A DNA stretch of 25,530 bases from DAOTWA01 sp034435955. GTDB lineage: Bacteria; Chloroflexota; Anaerolineae; Anaerolineales; Anaerolineaceae. Below, piece after piece: positions 6,453-14,625 of the stretch. Position 1 is the first letter of the stretch. Each line of letters begins with the position of its first letter. The DNA lies in the NCBI GenBank assembly GCA_034435955.1, contig DAOTWA010000051.1:1-25530 (forward strand), read 5' to 3'. A program made the position numbers and the translations under genes. The notes under the pieces were generated by a model. It was not told where the DNA came from, did not search any database, and worked only from the letters and a program-made list of their open reading frames with translations.

Positions 6453-7862
6453 ATGCCACGCGCTACTCTGGGTGTGATCGTCGGCAACCGCGACTTCTTC
6501 CCCGACCGCCTGGTGACCGAAGGCCGCCAGGATATTTTGGCGTTGTTTAAGGAAATGGATATCGAGCCGGTCATCCTTGAAGAGACCGACACCAAACTTG
6601 GCTCGGTGGAAACGTACACGCACGCCAAACGCTGCGCCGAGCTGTTCCGAAAAAACGCCGATCGTATCGATGGGATACTGGTCACGCTGCCCAATTTCGG
6701 CGACGAGAAGGGCGTAGCCGACACCATCAAGCTCTCCGGCCTGGACGTGCCCATCCTGGTGCAGGCCTACCCCGACGATCTGAGCCAGTTTAATTTGGAG
6801 CGCCGGCGTGACGCATTCTGCGGTAAGATTTCCGTCTGCAACAACCTGCGCCAGTATGGATTTGCATTCAGCTTGACCGATCTGCACGTCGTCCACCCTT
6901 CCCACCCAAGTTTCAAAGCTGATTTGGAAAGATTCATCGGCGTATGCCGGGTGGTCAAAGGCATGCGCAATGCCCGCCTGGGAGTGGTTGGGGCGCGCCC
7001 AAACAATTTCAACACCGTGCGCTTCAGCGAGAAGCTTTTACAGGCTTACGGCATCAGCGTCTCCTCCATCGATCTTTCGGAAATCCTTGGCGAGGCCGCC
7101 CGCCTGTCCGATGACGATCGGCGCGTCAGAGCCAAGCTGGACGAGATCAAAACCTACCTGAAAACCGAAGGCGTGCCGCCCGCATCGCTTGTGCGCATGG
7201 CTAAATTGGGCATCGTGCTCTCCGATTGGATGGCGGCTAACGATCTGCGCGCCACCGCCCTGCAGTGCTGGAATTCGCTCCAGAAGAATTACGGCGTCAA
7301 CGCCTGCACCCTGATGAGCATGATGAGCGAACAGCTCATGCCCAGCGCCTGTGAGACGGACATCACCGGCGTGGCATCCATGTATGCCCTCCAGCTCGCC
7401 TCCGGGAAGCCCTCTGCCCTGGTGGATTGGAACAATAATTACGGCGACGACCCGAATAAGTGCGTCTTCTTTCACTGCGGCAACTGGGCAAAGAGTTTCC
7501 TGCCCGGTATCACCATGAAGACCGCTGAGATCCTTGGCACCACCCTGGGTGAGATGAACACCTATGGTGCCGTGGCCGGACGCGTCCCGCCCGGTCCGGT
7601 GACCTTTGCCCGCCTCACCACCGATGACTTCAATGGGCTCATCCGTACTTACGTGGGCGAAGGTCGCTTTACCGACGATCCTTTGGATACATTCGGCAGC
7701 CGCGCCGTGGTCGAGGTGCCCGGTCTGCAGAAGCTGATGCGTTACATTTGCAAGAACGGCTTTGAGCACCACGCGGCCATGAACGGATCTTTGAGTGCGA
7801 GCGTGCTGGCCGAAGCTTTCGAGACTTATTTCGGCTGGGAAGTGTATTACCACGAGGGCTGA
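6453..7862 (+). CDS. L-fucose/L-arabinose isomerase-like enzyme
   Basis: The 469-aa product belongs to the fucose/arabinose isomerase superfamily. The N-terminal half has the alternating alpha/beta pattern with DGILVTLPNFGDEKGVADTI and VPILVQAYPDD; the middle has RLGVVGARPNNFNTVRFSE. The C-terminal catalytic half has PSACETDITGVASMYAL (candidate metal Glu), LVDWNNNYGDD (Asp) and CVFFHCGNWAKSF (His). True FucI is close to 590 aa, so this is the shorter, poorly characterised subgroup. Expected chemistry is Mn-dependent aldose-ketose isomerisation. AGAGGAG lies seven bases before the ATG, and the FGGY kinase follows after three bases. Isomerase followed by kinase is the standard order of pentose and deoxyhexose pathways, so its ketose product is probably what the kinase phosphorylates. 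Confidence 0.88.
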   Translation: MPRATLGVIVGNRDFFPDRLVTEGRQDILALFKEMDIEPVILEETDTKLGSVETYTHAKRCAELFRKNADRIDGILVTLPNFGDEKGVADTIKLSGLDVPILVQAYPDDLSQFNLERRRDAFCGKISVCNNLRQYGFAFSLTDLHVVHPSHPSFKADLERFIGVCRVVKGMRNARLGVVGARPNNFNTVRFSEKLLQAYGISVSSIDLSEILGEAARLSDDDRRVRAKLDEIKTYLKTEGVPPASLVRMAKLGIVLSDWMAANDLRATALQCWNSLQKNYGVNACTLMSMMSEQLMPSACETDITGVASMYALQLASGKPSALVDWNNNYGDDPNKCVFFHCGNWAKSFLPGITMKTAEILGTTLGEMNTYGAVAGRVPPGPVTFARLTTDDFNGLIRTYVGEGRFTDDPLDTFGSRAVVEVPGLQKLMRYICKNGFEHHAAMNGSLSASVLAEAFETYFGWEVYYHEG

Positions 7863-7865
7863 TTC

Positions 7866-9374
7866 ATGCGCTTAATGGGCCTAGACGTAGGCACGACCGG
7901 CTGTAAGGCTTCACTTTTTGACGAGCGCGGCGCATTGCTGGCCAGCGCCAGCCGCGAGTATCCAGTGAATATCCCCCAACCTGGTTGGGCCGAGCAGGAC
8001 GCCGAGCGCGTATGGCTGTTGGCCCAGGAGGCCATTCGCCAGGTCTTATCCTCGACGGGCGTTTCCCGCCTGGATGCGCTCGGCCTTTCCGTGCAGGGTG
8101 AAGCGGTCATGCCCGTGGACGATGCTGGGACAGCATTGCGCCCTGCTATCCTCGGGATGGATACCCGCACTTCCGCCCAGAACGAATGGCTGGTGCGGCG
8201 ATTTGGCCCATCCTACCTTTTCCAGCACACCGGCATGCCGATTCACACCATCAACACTCTCCCCAAACTGTTGTGGCTGAAGGAGCATGAACCGCATATC
8301 TGGTCGAAAGCCGCTTACTTCCGCCTGTACGAGGACTTTCTCCTCCACAAGTTGACCGGGCGGGCGCTGATCAGCCAAAACTTAGCTTCCCGAACCCAAC
8401 TCTATGACCTGCTGGAAAATAATTGGTCGGCTGAGATCCTGGATGTTCTGGAGCTGGATGCGGGCCGCCTTTCGCCGGTTGTCCCTTCGGGGACGGCGGT
8501 CGGAGAGATGGTTCCCGAATTGGCCGCTCGCCTCGGCCTGAAAAACCAGCCGCTGGTATCTACTGGTGGGCACGATCAGGCGTGCGGCGCCCTGGGCGTG
8601 GGCCTGGTCCAGCCGGGCCTGTCGATGGTGTCCACCGGAACGGCTGAGGTCGTTGAGGTGGCGCTATCTTCCCTCGCTCTAAACGAGGCCCTTCAGCACA
8701 GCAATATTTCGGTTTACGTTCACGTCGTGCCGGATATGTACCTGGCAATGACCCTCAACCACAGCGGCGGCCTTATCCTGCGTTGGTTCAGGGACACCTT
8801 CTGTGTGGACGAGAAGGCTCGCGCCACGGCTGAGGGCAGCGATGCCTATGATCTGATCCTCCACGAAGCCTCGCCCGAACCAACCTCGTTGCTGCTCCTC
8901 CCCCATTTCTCTGGTAGCGGCACGCCTCTGTTTGATCTGGATTCAAAGGGCGCCATTCTAGGCCTGTCCTTCGCGACCACCCGTACGGACATGGCTAAGG
9001 CCATCCTCGAGGGACTGACCTTCGAGTTGCGCTACAACCTGGAGGTCCTTTACCGCGCCGGGGTGCGCATCGATGAGCTGCGCGCCATCGGGGGTGGTGC
9101 GCGCTCCGACCTGTGGCTCCAGCTCAAGGCCGACGTAACCGGCATCCCTGTCGTTGCTCCCCAAATCACCGAGGCGGCGTCCTGGGGGGCGGCCTTGCTC
9201 TCCGGCCATGCTGCCGGCATATTTCCAGATACTGCTGCCGCCGCACAGGCAGCTCTGAATCTGGATCGGCGCTTCGAGCCGCATCCAGACCGCTCCAGGC
9301 GTTACACCGAGCGTTATGCGCTTTACCGCGAGCTTTACCCCGCTTTAGCTCCGCTTCTACACCGTCTGGGATGA
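7866..9374 (+). CDS. FGGY-family carbohydrate kinase, xylulokinase-like
   Basis: The 502-aa protein has both FGGY actin-like domains at full family length. The ATP phosphate loop is GLDVGTTGCKASLFD at the N-terminus. ILGMDTRT and INTLPKLLWLKEHEP belong to the sugar site. GGHDQACGALGVGL carries the catalytic Asp. STGTAEVVEV and the C-terminal IGGGARSDLWLQLKADVTGIPV followed by EAASWGAAL form the nucleotide-binding signature. It resembles xylulokinases more than glycerol or rhamnulose kinases, but specificity in this family cannot be read by eye. GAGGG inside the end of the preceding isomerase gene serves as ribosome-binding site, so the two are coupled. It would phosphorylate the ketose released by that isomerase. 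Confidence 0.93.
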   Translation: MRLMGLDVGTTGCKASLFDERGALLASASREYPVNIPQPGWAEQDAERVWLLAQEAIRQVLSSTGVSRLDALGLSVQGEAVMPVDDAGTALRPAILGMDTRTSAQNEWLVRRFGPSYLFQHTGMPIHTINTLPKLLWLKEHEPHIWSKAAYFRLYEDFLLHKLTGRALISQNLASRTQLYDLLENNWSAEILDVLELDAGRLSPVVPSGTAVGEMVPELAARLGLKNQPLVSTGGHDQACGALGVGLVQPGLSMVSTGTAEVVEVALSSLALNEALQHSNISVYVHVVPDMYLAMTLNHSGGLILRWFRDTFCVDEKARATAEGSDAYDLILHEASPEPTSLLLLPHFSGSGTPLFDLDSKGAILGLSFATTRTDMAKAILEGLTFELRYNLEVLYRAGVRIDELRAIGGGARSDLWLQLKADVTGIPVVAPQITEAASWGAALLSGHAAGIFPDTAAAAQAALNLDRRFEPHPDRSRRYTERYALYRELYPALAPLLHRLG

Positions 9375-9378
9375 AAGC

Positions 9379-10509
9379 ATGAAGCCCCTACCGGCACCGC
9401 CCGAGACCGACCCCGCCCGCCTCGCTGCCGACGCAGCAGCCAGGCGTGAGCGCCTGCGCACCTGGCTGGATCAGGAAGGATTGGACGGCGTCATCCTTTC
9501 GCGGCGCGATAACTTCGCCTGGTTAACTTGCGGCGGCGACAGCCACGTGCTCAAAAATACCGAAGTGGGCGCCGGTCACTTGGTCATCACTGCCGACCGC
9601 CAGTATCTGCTGGCCTACAGCATGGACGCAGCTCGCCTGCTGGAAGAGCAGGCGGCAGGACAGGGATATGAACTGGTCGTGCTGCACTGGTACGATGGCG
9701 ACGTGCGTCGGCGCGCTCTCGATCTGGCCGGCAAGCGCGTCGCCGCCGATACCCTTTTCCCCGGCGCACGCGAAGCCAACCTTGAAATATCTCACCTCCA
9801 CGATCCGCTCACACCGCTGGAAGTGGAGCGCTGCCGCTGGCTCGGTCGGGCTGTGGCCGCCATCCTCGAAGACGTGGCTTCTGAGCTTTACCCCGGCCAG
9901 ACCGAAGAAGAGATTGCCCGCCTCCTGCACAGCCGTTTCATCCTGGAAGGTATCGAGCTGGATGTCTTGATTGTGGGCAGCGACGAGCGCATTGTCCGCT
10001 ACCGCCATCCTCTGCCGACTCGCAAACCCTTGGAAAGATATCTGCTTCTTCACCCCGCCGCTCGGCGTTGGGGGCTGCATGCCAATGTCTCGCGCAGTCT
10101 GCACTTCGGCCAGCCGCCCGAGGCAGTGCGCCTGGCATACCAAGCCGCTGCAACGGTCGAAGCCCGCATCTTCGCTTTGCTAAAGCCCGGAATACGCTTC
10201 CAGGATATTTTCGAGAAACAAAAAATCTGGTACGCCGAACTTGGCTTCCCAGATGAATGGCAGTATCACTTTCAAGGCGGGCCTACCGGTTACCTGGTGA
10301 GCGATGGCCTGCGCCATCAAACCGATGCTGTCGTGGCCTCTTGCCAGGCATTCGATTGGTTCATCACCGTGACCGGCGCCAAAGTTGAGGAGCTCGGACT
10401 GTTAACCCCGCATGGCTTTGAAGTTGCCTCGCAAGGTGAACTTTGGCCGTTGATGCAGGTGAATACGCCTGCCGGCTCGTGGGACGTACCGGCCATATGG
10501 GTGCGCTGA
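9379..10509 (+). CDS. M24-fold (Xaa-Pro dipeptidase/creatinase-like) protein with altered metal site
   Basis: The 376-aa protein has a creatinase N-terminal-like domain (about 20-130: LRTWLDQEGLDGVILSRRDNF, HLVITADRQYLLAYS) and an M24 pita-bread C-terminal domain. In active M24 peptidases, two Asp metal ligands sit in a motif of the form DxG...D.TR. Here the matching stretch is LLLHPAARRWGLHANVSRS (223-241), so the first Asp is replaced around H225/P226 and the second by N236. A His in YHFQGGPTGY (H297) and the Glu in GAKVEELGLLTPHG (336-337) remain, but the usual EPG glutamate motif reads FDWFITVTG. Metal-dependent peptidase activity is therefore doubtful; creatinase shows that the fold can act on non-peptides without metal. 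It starts four bases after the kinase stop. Its role in a sugar operon is unknown. Confidence 0.8.
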   Translation: MKPLPAPPETDPARLAADAAARRERLRTWLDQEGLDGVILSRRDNFAWLTCGGDSHVLKNTEVGAGHLVITADRQYLLAYSMDAARLLEEQAAGQGYELVVLHWYDGDVRRRALDLAGKRVAADTLFPGAREANLEISHLHDPLTPLEVERCRWLGRAVAAILEDVASELYPGQTEEEIARLLHSRFILEGIELDVLIVGSDERIVRYRHPLPTRKPLERYLLLHPAARRWGLHANVSRSLHFGQPPEAVRLAYQAAATVEARIFALLKPGIRFQDIFEKQKIWYAELGFPDEWQYHFQGGPTGYLVSDGLRHQTDAVVASCQAFDWFITVTGAKVEELGLLTPHGFEVASQGELWPLMQVNTPAGSWDVPAIWVR

Positions 10510-10526
10510 CTGAAAGTATGGAATTT

Positions 10527-10548
10527 GTTATTGTATTATGTCAATAAC
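10527..10548. promoter_or_regulatory. Operator-like inverted repeat upstream of the transporter genes
   Basis: GTTATTG (10527-10533) and CAATAAC (10542-10548) form a perfect 7-base inverted repeat with an 8-base centre. It lies just after the M24 gene stop, about 230 bases before the lipoprotein gene. A weak promoter-like pair TTGTAT (10531-10536) and TAAGAT (10554-10559), 17 bases apart, overlaps it. That would make this a repression site for an internal promoter of the transporter. The binding protein is unknown. Confidence 0.45.
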
Positions 10549-10669
10549 CGTGATAAGATTAGGGTCGATGGCTTGTTAACAACGCAGTCCGCCAGTAGCC
10601 CTTTTTCTTCCCTTTATTGTTAGCTTATTCGGTAGAAGTTAAACCACGTTTAACAAAACTGCTCCACGG

Positions 10670-10682
10670 AAGGAGGTGATCC
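10670..10682 (+). other. Perfect 13-base complement of the 16S rRNA 3' tail without a start codon
   Basis: AAGGAGGTGATCC equals the reverse complement of the conserved 3' end of bacterial 16S rRNA (GGATCACCTCCTT). It is an extreme Shine-Dalgarno, but the nearest ATG is at 10708, too far for normal initiation, and that frame overlaps the lipoprotein gene out of frame. The lipoprotein gene has its own AAGGAG at ordinary spacing. The rest of the leader, 10549-10777, holds no gene that I recognise. Confidence 0.5.
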
Positions 10683-10777
10683 GCCATCCGAAATACGCTG
10701 CACCCTAATGGCCATAAACCAGTTTCCAGACATGCTACGAGAACCAGTCTACAAAAATAAGAAAAGGAGAAGAAGCA

Positions 10778-11896
10778 ATGAAAAAAACATTTGTGCTCGT
10801 TTCCCTGTTTGCCGTTCTCTCCCTGGTTGTGGCGGCTTGTGCTCCTGCTGCAACTCCCGTCGCACCGGCTGAGACGGCTGCCCCCCAGGTTGTCCAGCAA
10901 ACAGTGGTCGTAAAAGAGACAGTTGAGGTGACGAAACCCGGCACCATTACCATTGGCTACGGCGCTCCTGAATTGAGCGGCGGCCAGGGCGTAATCATGA
11001 ACGGTATGGTCAATGGCGCCAAAGAGAAGAATTGGGCTATCGTCACGACCAACGCCAACTTCGACGCCGCTGCCCAGGCTAACCAGGTAGACTACTTCAT
11101 CTCCCTGGGCGTCAAGGCGATTGTGACCGTGCCCGTGGATTCCAAAGCCATCTGCGCGTCCGTACAGAAAGCCAAGGATGCTGGCATTCCATTCTTCACC
11201 ATTGACCGCGCGCCCATCGGCTGCGAGATCAACATGACTGTGCAGTCAGACAATTATATGGCCGGTAAGCAGTCCGGCGAAGCCATGGTGAAACTGCTCA
11301 CCGAGAAGTACGGCGAACCGAAGGGTACCGTCCTCGAGCTTCAGGGCGATCTGGGTCAGAACGTGGCTCAACTACGTGGCGCCGGCTTCGATGACGTCAT
11401 GAAGCAGTACCCGAACATCAAGCTCATCCAGAAACCCACCAACTGGGACGCTGCCAAGTTCTCCTCCGCCACCCTGGATGTGGCTTCTTCAACCCCCTTG
11501 GACGGCATCTACATGCATTCCGACTGCGTGGGCATTAAGGTCGTGCTCTCAGCCCTGGAGCAGCTCAATAAAAAATTCAAGGCGGGTGACAAGAATCACA
11601 TCTTCCTCACCGGTGTGGACGGCTGCCCCGATACCCTCGCGGCAATCCGCGACGGCTGGGCGGATGAAGCTTCCAGCCAGCCCCTGCCCGACTTCGGCAT
11701 CGTCATCGCCGACTACATAGAGAAGACCTTCAACGGTGAGCCCATCACTGAAGGCACCGTCACCAAGGAAGGCGCTCCCTGGTCCCCCGCTACCATCAAG
11801 AAGTCCGATACCGGCTTCATGCTCAATCTGGCCACCACCGCGGTTACCAAGGATAACGTCGACGACAAAGCTCTGTGGGGCAATCAGTCCCAATAA
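10778..11896 (+). CDS. Sugar ABC transporter substrate-binding lipoprotein (periplasmic-binding type 4)
   Basis: The 372-aa protein has a lipoprotein signal peptide: MKKTF, a hydrophobic core, and lipobox VAAC with lipidated Cys at residue 21. A low-complexity linker rich in Ala, Pro, Thr and Val/Glu follows (22-54), of a kind common in Chloroflexota binding proteins. The mature domain is of the ribose/galactose-binding class: TITIGYGAPELSGGQG, AAAQANQVDYFISLGVKAIVTVPVD, GIPFFTIDRAPIG, QSDNYMAGKQSGEAM, GTVLELQGD, DGIYMHSDCVGIKVVL and FLTGVDGCPDTLAAI. Ligand class is a sugar, polyol or similar solute. AAGGAG lies eight bases before the ATG. It is the first gene of the transporter set. A strong hairpin just after its stop probably raises its mRNA level relative to the permease genes. 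Confidence 0.95.
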   Translation: MKKTFVLVSLFAVLSLVVAACAPAATPVAPAETAAPQVVQQTVVVKETVEVTKPGTITIGYGAPELSGGQGVIMNGMVNGAKEKNWAIVTTNANFDAAAQANQVDYFISLGVKAIVTVPVDSKAICASVQKAKDAGIPFFTIDRAPIGCEINMTVQSDNYMAGKQSGEAMVKLLTEKYGEPKGTVLELQGDLGQNVAQLRGAGFDDVMKQYPNIKLIQKPTNWDAAKFSSATLDVASSTPLDGIYMHSDCVGIKVVLSALEQLNKKFKAGDKNHIFLTGVDGCPDTLAAIRDGWADEASSQPLPDFGIVIADYIEKTFNGEPITEGTVTKEGAPWSPATIKKSDTGFMLNLATTAVTKDNVDDKALWGNQSQ

Positions 11897-11918
11897 AGTT
11901 TAGCGCTACAATGGGAAA

Positions 11919-11946
11919 GTGGGCTGCGTGTTTGTGCGCAGCCCAC
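11919..11946 (+). other. Intercistronic stem-loop between lipoprotein and permease genes
   Basis: GTGGGCTGCG (11919-11928) and CGCAGCCCAC (11937-11946) form a perfect 10-base stem with an 8-base loop, 22 bases after the lipoprotein stop. No T-run follows (the next bases are ACCCAGATC), so it is not a standard intrinsic terminator. Such hairpins commonly stabilise the binding-protein part of the transcript or attenuate the downstream genes. Confidence 0.75.
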
Positions 11947-12000
11947 ACCCAGATCATGATCACGTCGTGGGATTTGGGATCGTGATAAAGGCTATGGATC

Positions 12001-13077
12001 ATGGATAAGAGCAAATCCAATAAGATCTTTCTCCTGTTTGTTGACAACCTGATTTGGGTTTTGGTGGTGCTTGCCCTGATCGTGTTCTCGCTGATTTCAA
12101 AGAGTTTCTTCACCCCATACAATCTGGTGAATATCCTCTTGAGAGTCGCGCCGCTGGGTTTGCTGGTAATCGGTCAGTCATTCACTTTGATCACCGGGAA
12201 CTTCGATCTTTCTTCGGAATCGACCATGGGTTTCACCGCTATGGTGGCTGGCCTGTTGCTGGCCTCCGCGGAGAACGGTGGGCTGGGCATCCAAATGAAT
12301 CCCATCTTGGGGATTGCCGTCATGCTGCTGGTGGGAGTGTTGATCGGCGCGTTTAACGGTTTCGCCATTACCCGCCTTAAAATGAACAACTTTATCATGA
12401 CCGTCGCAATGATGATGGTCTTACGTGGAGCCACCTACGCCATCTCACCCGGCGAAAGCATCAGTTTCCTGCCGAAAGCCTTCGATTGGCTTGGTGGGGC
12501 CGCATTGTTTAAGCTCTCGCTGGCAAATGGCACAAAACTCGCCATCCCGGTAGCCACTTTCTTCGTTATCCTTTCCTTTGCCATTGCTCATTTCATCACT
12601 CGATATCGGCGCTTCGGCCGCGATATGTACGCAGTGGGTTCCTCTCGTCCGGCAGCCGAAACCGCTGGTATTGATTCTGATCGCATTGTTTTCTTGGTTT
12701 ATGTCGTGAGCGGTTTCTGCGCCGCCCTGGCCGGTCTGTTAGATGCCGGCCGCATGGATAGCGCCACCCCACGCACCGGAGCGGGCTTGATTTTCCCCGT
12801 CCAGGCTGCCGCCGTCATCGGTGGGATCAGCCTGTTTGGCGGGCGCGGCAGCATGACCGGAGCATTTGGCGGCGTTTTGTTGTGGGGTATTCTGGACACG
12901 GGCTTGAATATTGCTAAAGTCTCCCCATTCTGGATCGAAGTCAGTCGGGGAGCTCTGTTGCTCTTTGCCATGTTTATCGATGCGCTGAAAGTCAGTTACT
13001 TGCGCCGGGTTTCTATCCGCAAACTCCTGGCAACCACTTCAATTGGCCTGGCCGATCCCGCCAGGCAGCTCGAATGA
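12001..13077 (+). CDS. Sugar ABC transporter permease 1 (RbsC type)
   Basis: The 358-aa protein is an integral membrane permease of the RbsC branch, with about eight to ten hydrophobic segments starting at NLIWVLVVLALIVFSLI. Family landmarks are PLGLLVIGQSFTLITGNFDLSSESTMGF, GAFNGFAITRLKMNNFIMTVAMMMVLRG, RRFGRDMYAVGSSRPAAETAGI (the cytoplasmic loop contacting the ATPase), FCAALAGLLDAGRMDSATPRTGAG and AAAVIGGISLFGGRGSMTGAFGG. The ATG is preceded only by a weak AAAGG, in contrast to its neighbours, consistent with lower expression than the lipoprotein. It is clearly paralogous to the second permease at 14612 (shared GNFDLS and RLxMNNFI). The two probably form a heterodimer. The ATPase gene follows after 24 bases. 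Confidence 0.94.
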   Translation: MDKSKSNKIFLLFVDNLIWVLVVLALIVFSLISKSFFTPYNLVNILLRVAPLGLLVIGQSFTLITGNFDLSSESTMGFTAMVAGLLLASAENGGLGIQMNPILGIAVMLLVGVLIGAFNGFAITRLKMNNFIMTVAMMMVLRGATYAISPGESISFLPKAFDWLGGAALFKLSLANGTKLAIPVATFFVILSFAIAHFITRYRRFGRDMYAVGSSRPAAETAGIDSDRIVFLVYVVSGFCAALAGLLDAGRMDSATPRTGAGLIFPVQAAAVIGGISLFGGRGSMTGAFGGVLLWGILDTGLNIAKVSPFWIEVSRGALLLFAMFIDALKVSYLRRVSIRKLLATTSIGLADPARQLE

Positions 13078-13101
13078 CCCTGCCGGGGGAAGGAAGATCG
13101 A

Positions 13102-14625
13102 ATGGAAACTACTTCTGTGAAAACTGTCTTACGAATGCAGGGGATCAGCAAGGCTTTCCCCGGCGTGCAAGCTCTCACCGATGTCAGCCTGGAAGTCTGT
13201 GAAGGTGAGATTCACGGCCTGGTCGGCAAGAATGGAGCGGGCAAATCCACCCTCATGGCGGTCCTCATGGGGCTCCAGCGGCCGGATGCCGGTTCTTTGG
13301 AAATTGACGGCCACATTTTCACAACCTGGTCCCCGCACGAAGCCCTCACGGCCGGCGTAGCCTATGTGCCTCAGCATGTGACCATGATGGACAGCCTGAC
13401 CGTGGCCGAAAACATTTTGGCCGGTGAGATGCCCATCAACCGGTTTGGGGTGATCGACTGGAACAAAGTTTTTGCCGAGTCCGAAAAGCGGCTGAACATG
13501 CTCGGCCTTAATCTGGATGTCCGCGAGCGAGTGGAAGGCCTGGGCGTCGTCGAACAGACGATGATGGCCATTGCCAAAGCCCTCTTCAGCCAGGCCAAGC
13601 TGATCATCCTGGATGAACCCACCGCTGCACTGCCCCGCGCTGACATCGACAGGTTGTTTAACTTCGTCCGCTCCCTGAAAAAAACCGGGGTAGCTTTTAT
13701 TTACATCTCACACCACCTGGAAGAAGTTTTTGAGATTTGCGACCGCGTCACCATTCTGCGCAACGGCTTTCTGGTCGCTACCCGCGACGTCTCTTCGCTG
13801 GATGCCGCCGAATTAATCCGCCTGATGGTGGGCGAGAACATCAAAGAGTATTCGCGCGTCACCGCGCGCCAGCCGGAGGATGTTCTGGTCATCCAAGGAC
13901 TGACCCGCCGCGGCCATTACGAGGACGTCAATCTGGTCGTCCAAAAGGGTGAAGTGGTCGGCATCTCTGGCCTGGAAGGCAGTGGCGCGCCTTCTCTGGG
14001 CAAAGCTCTGTTCGGCCTGGAGCCAATGGGCATCGGCTCTATCCTGGTGAAAGGCAAGCCCTTCGTGCCGAGCAGTCCACGCCATTCCCTGGATCAGGGG
14101 CTTGCCTATCTTCCTCAGGATCGATATCGCTACGGCCTGGTAAGCCTGCGGCCGGTGCGCGAGAACATCACCTACACAATCCTCGACCGTTTGGCGATGC
14201 TGTTTGGTTTCATCAACGCGCCTCAGGAGCGCAGTCTGGTCCAGCAGTATATCGACCAATTGGGCGTCATCTGCCCCAGCCAGGAGCAGCGCGTCGGTCT
14301 TCTAAGCGGCGGCAACCAGCAGAAGGTGGTCTTCGCCAAGCTGGCCGCCACGAAACCCGCCGTGCTGGTTCTTCACGAGCCTACCCAAGGCATCGATGTG
14401 CGCGCCAAGTTGGACATCTATCGCATCGTAGATGAGCTGAGCGCGCAGGGAATTGCAATCGTCATCATCTCAACGGAGGTTCGTGAGTTATTGGGGGTGT
14501 GTGACCGCATCCTGGTGATGTACGAAGGTAAGATTACCAGAGAATTTAAGATCGGTGATCCCGAAACCACTCCCGATAACATCCTGCTGGCAATTGAAGG
14601 AGGGAACAATCATGGCCAGAGGTAA
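13102..14625 (+). CDS. Sugar ABC transporter ATP-binding protein, fused double NBD (RbsA type)
   Basis: The 507-aa protein has two ABC domains, as in RbsA/MglA. NBD1 has Walker A GKNGAGKST (42-50), Walker B LIILDEPTAAL (D171/E172) and the switch His in YISHHLEE, but the usual LSxGQ signature reads LGVVE (147-151). NBD2 has a degenerate Walker A (GLEGSGAPSL, about 290-299, no Lys), an intact signature LSGGNQQKV (401-409), and a Walker B with His in place of Asp (VLVLHEPTQGIDV, H425). A degenerate second Walker A is known in this subfamily; the Walker B Asp to His change and the lost first signature are less usual. If one composite ATP site survives, it is the one pairing the Walker A of NBD1 with the signature of NBD2. 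The last 14 bases overlap the second permease gene. Confidence 0.94.
   Translation: METTSVKTVLRMQGISKAFPGVQALTDVSLEVCEGEIHGLVGKNGAGKSTLMAVLMGLQRPDAGSLEIDGHIFTTWSPHEALTAGVAYVPQHVTMMDSLTVAENILAGEMPINRFGVIDWNKVFAESEKRLNMLGLNLDVRERVEGLGVVEQTMMAIAKALFSQAKLIILDEPTAALPRADIDRLFNFVRSLKKTGVAFIYISHHLEEVFEICDRVTILRNGFLVATRDVSSLDAAELIRLMVGENIKEYSRVTARQPEDVLVIQGLTRRGHYEDVNLVVQKGEVVGISGLEGSGAPSLGKALFGLEPMGIGSILVKGKPFVPSSPRHSLDQGLAYLPQDRYRYGLVSLRPVRENITYTILDRLAMLFGFINAPQERSLVQQYIDQLGVICPSQEQRVGLLSGGNQQKVVFAKLAATKPAVLVLHEPTQGIDVRAKLDIYRIVDELSAQGIAIVIISTEVRELLGVCDRILVMYEGKITREFKIGDPETTPDNILLAIEGGNNHGQR

Noticed and set aside
10708..10777. Possible leader peptide starting at ATG 10708 after the long Shine-Dalgarno match
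   Set aside because: The ATG is more than 25 bases from the Shine-Dalgarno element and its frame runs out of frame into the lipoprotein gene; not supportable.
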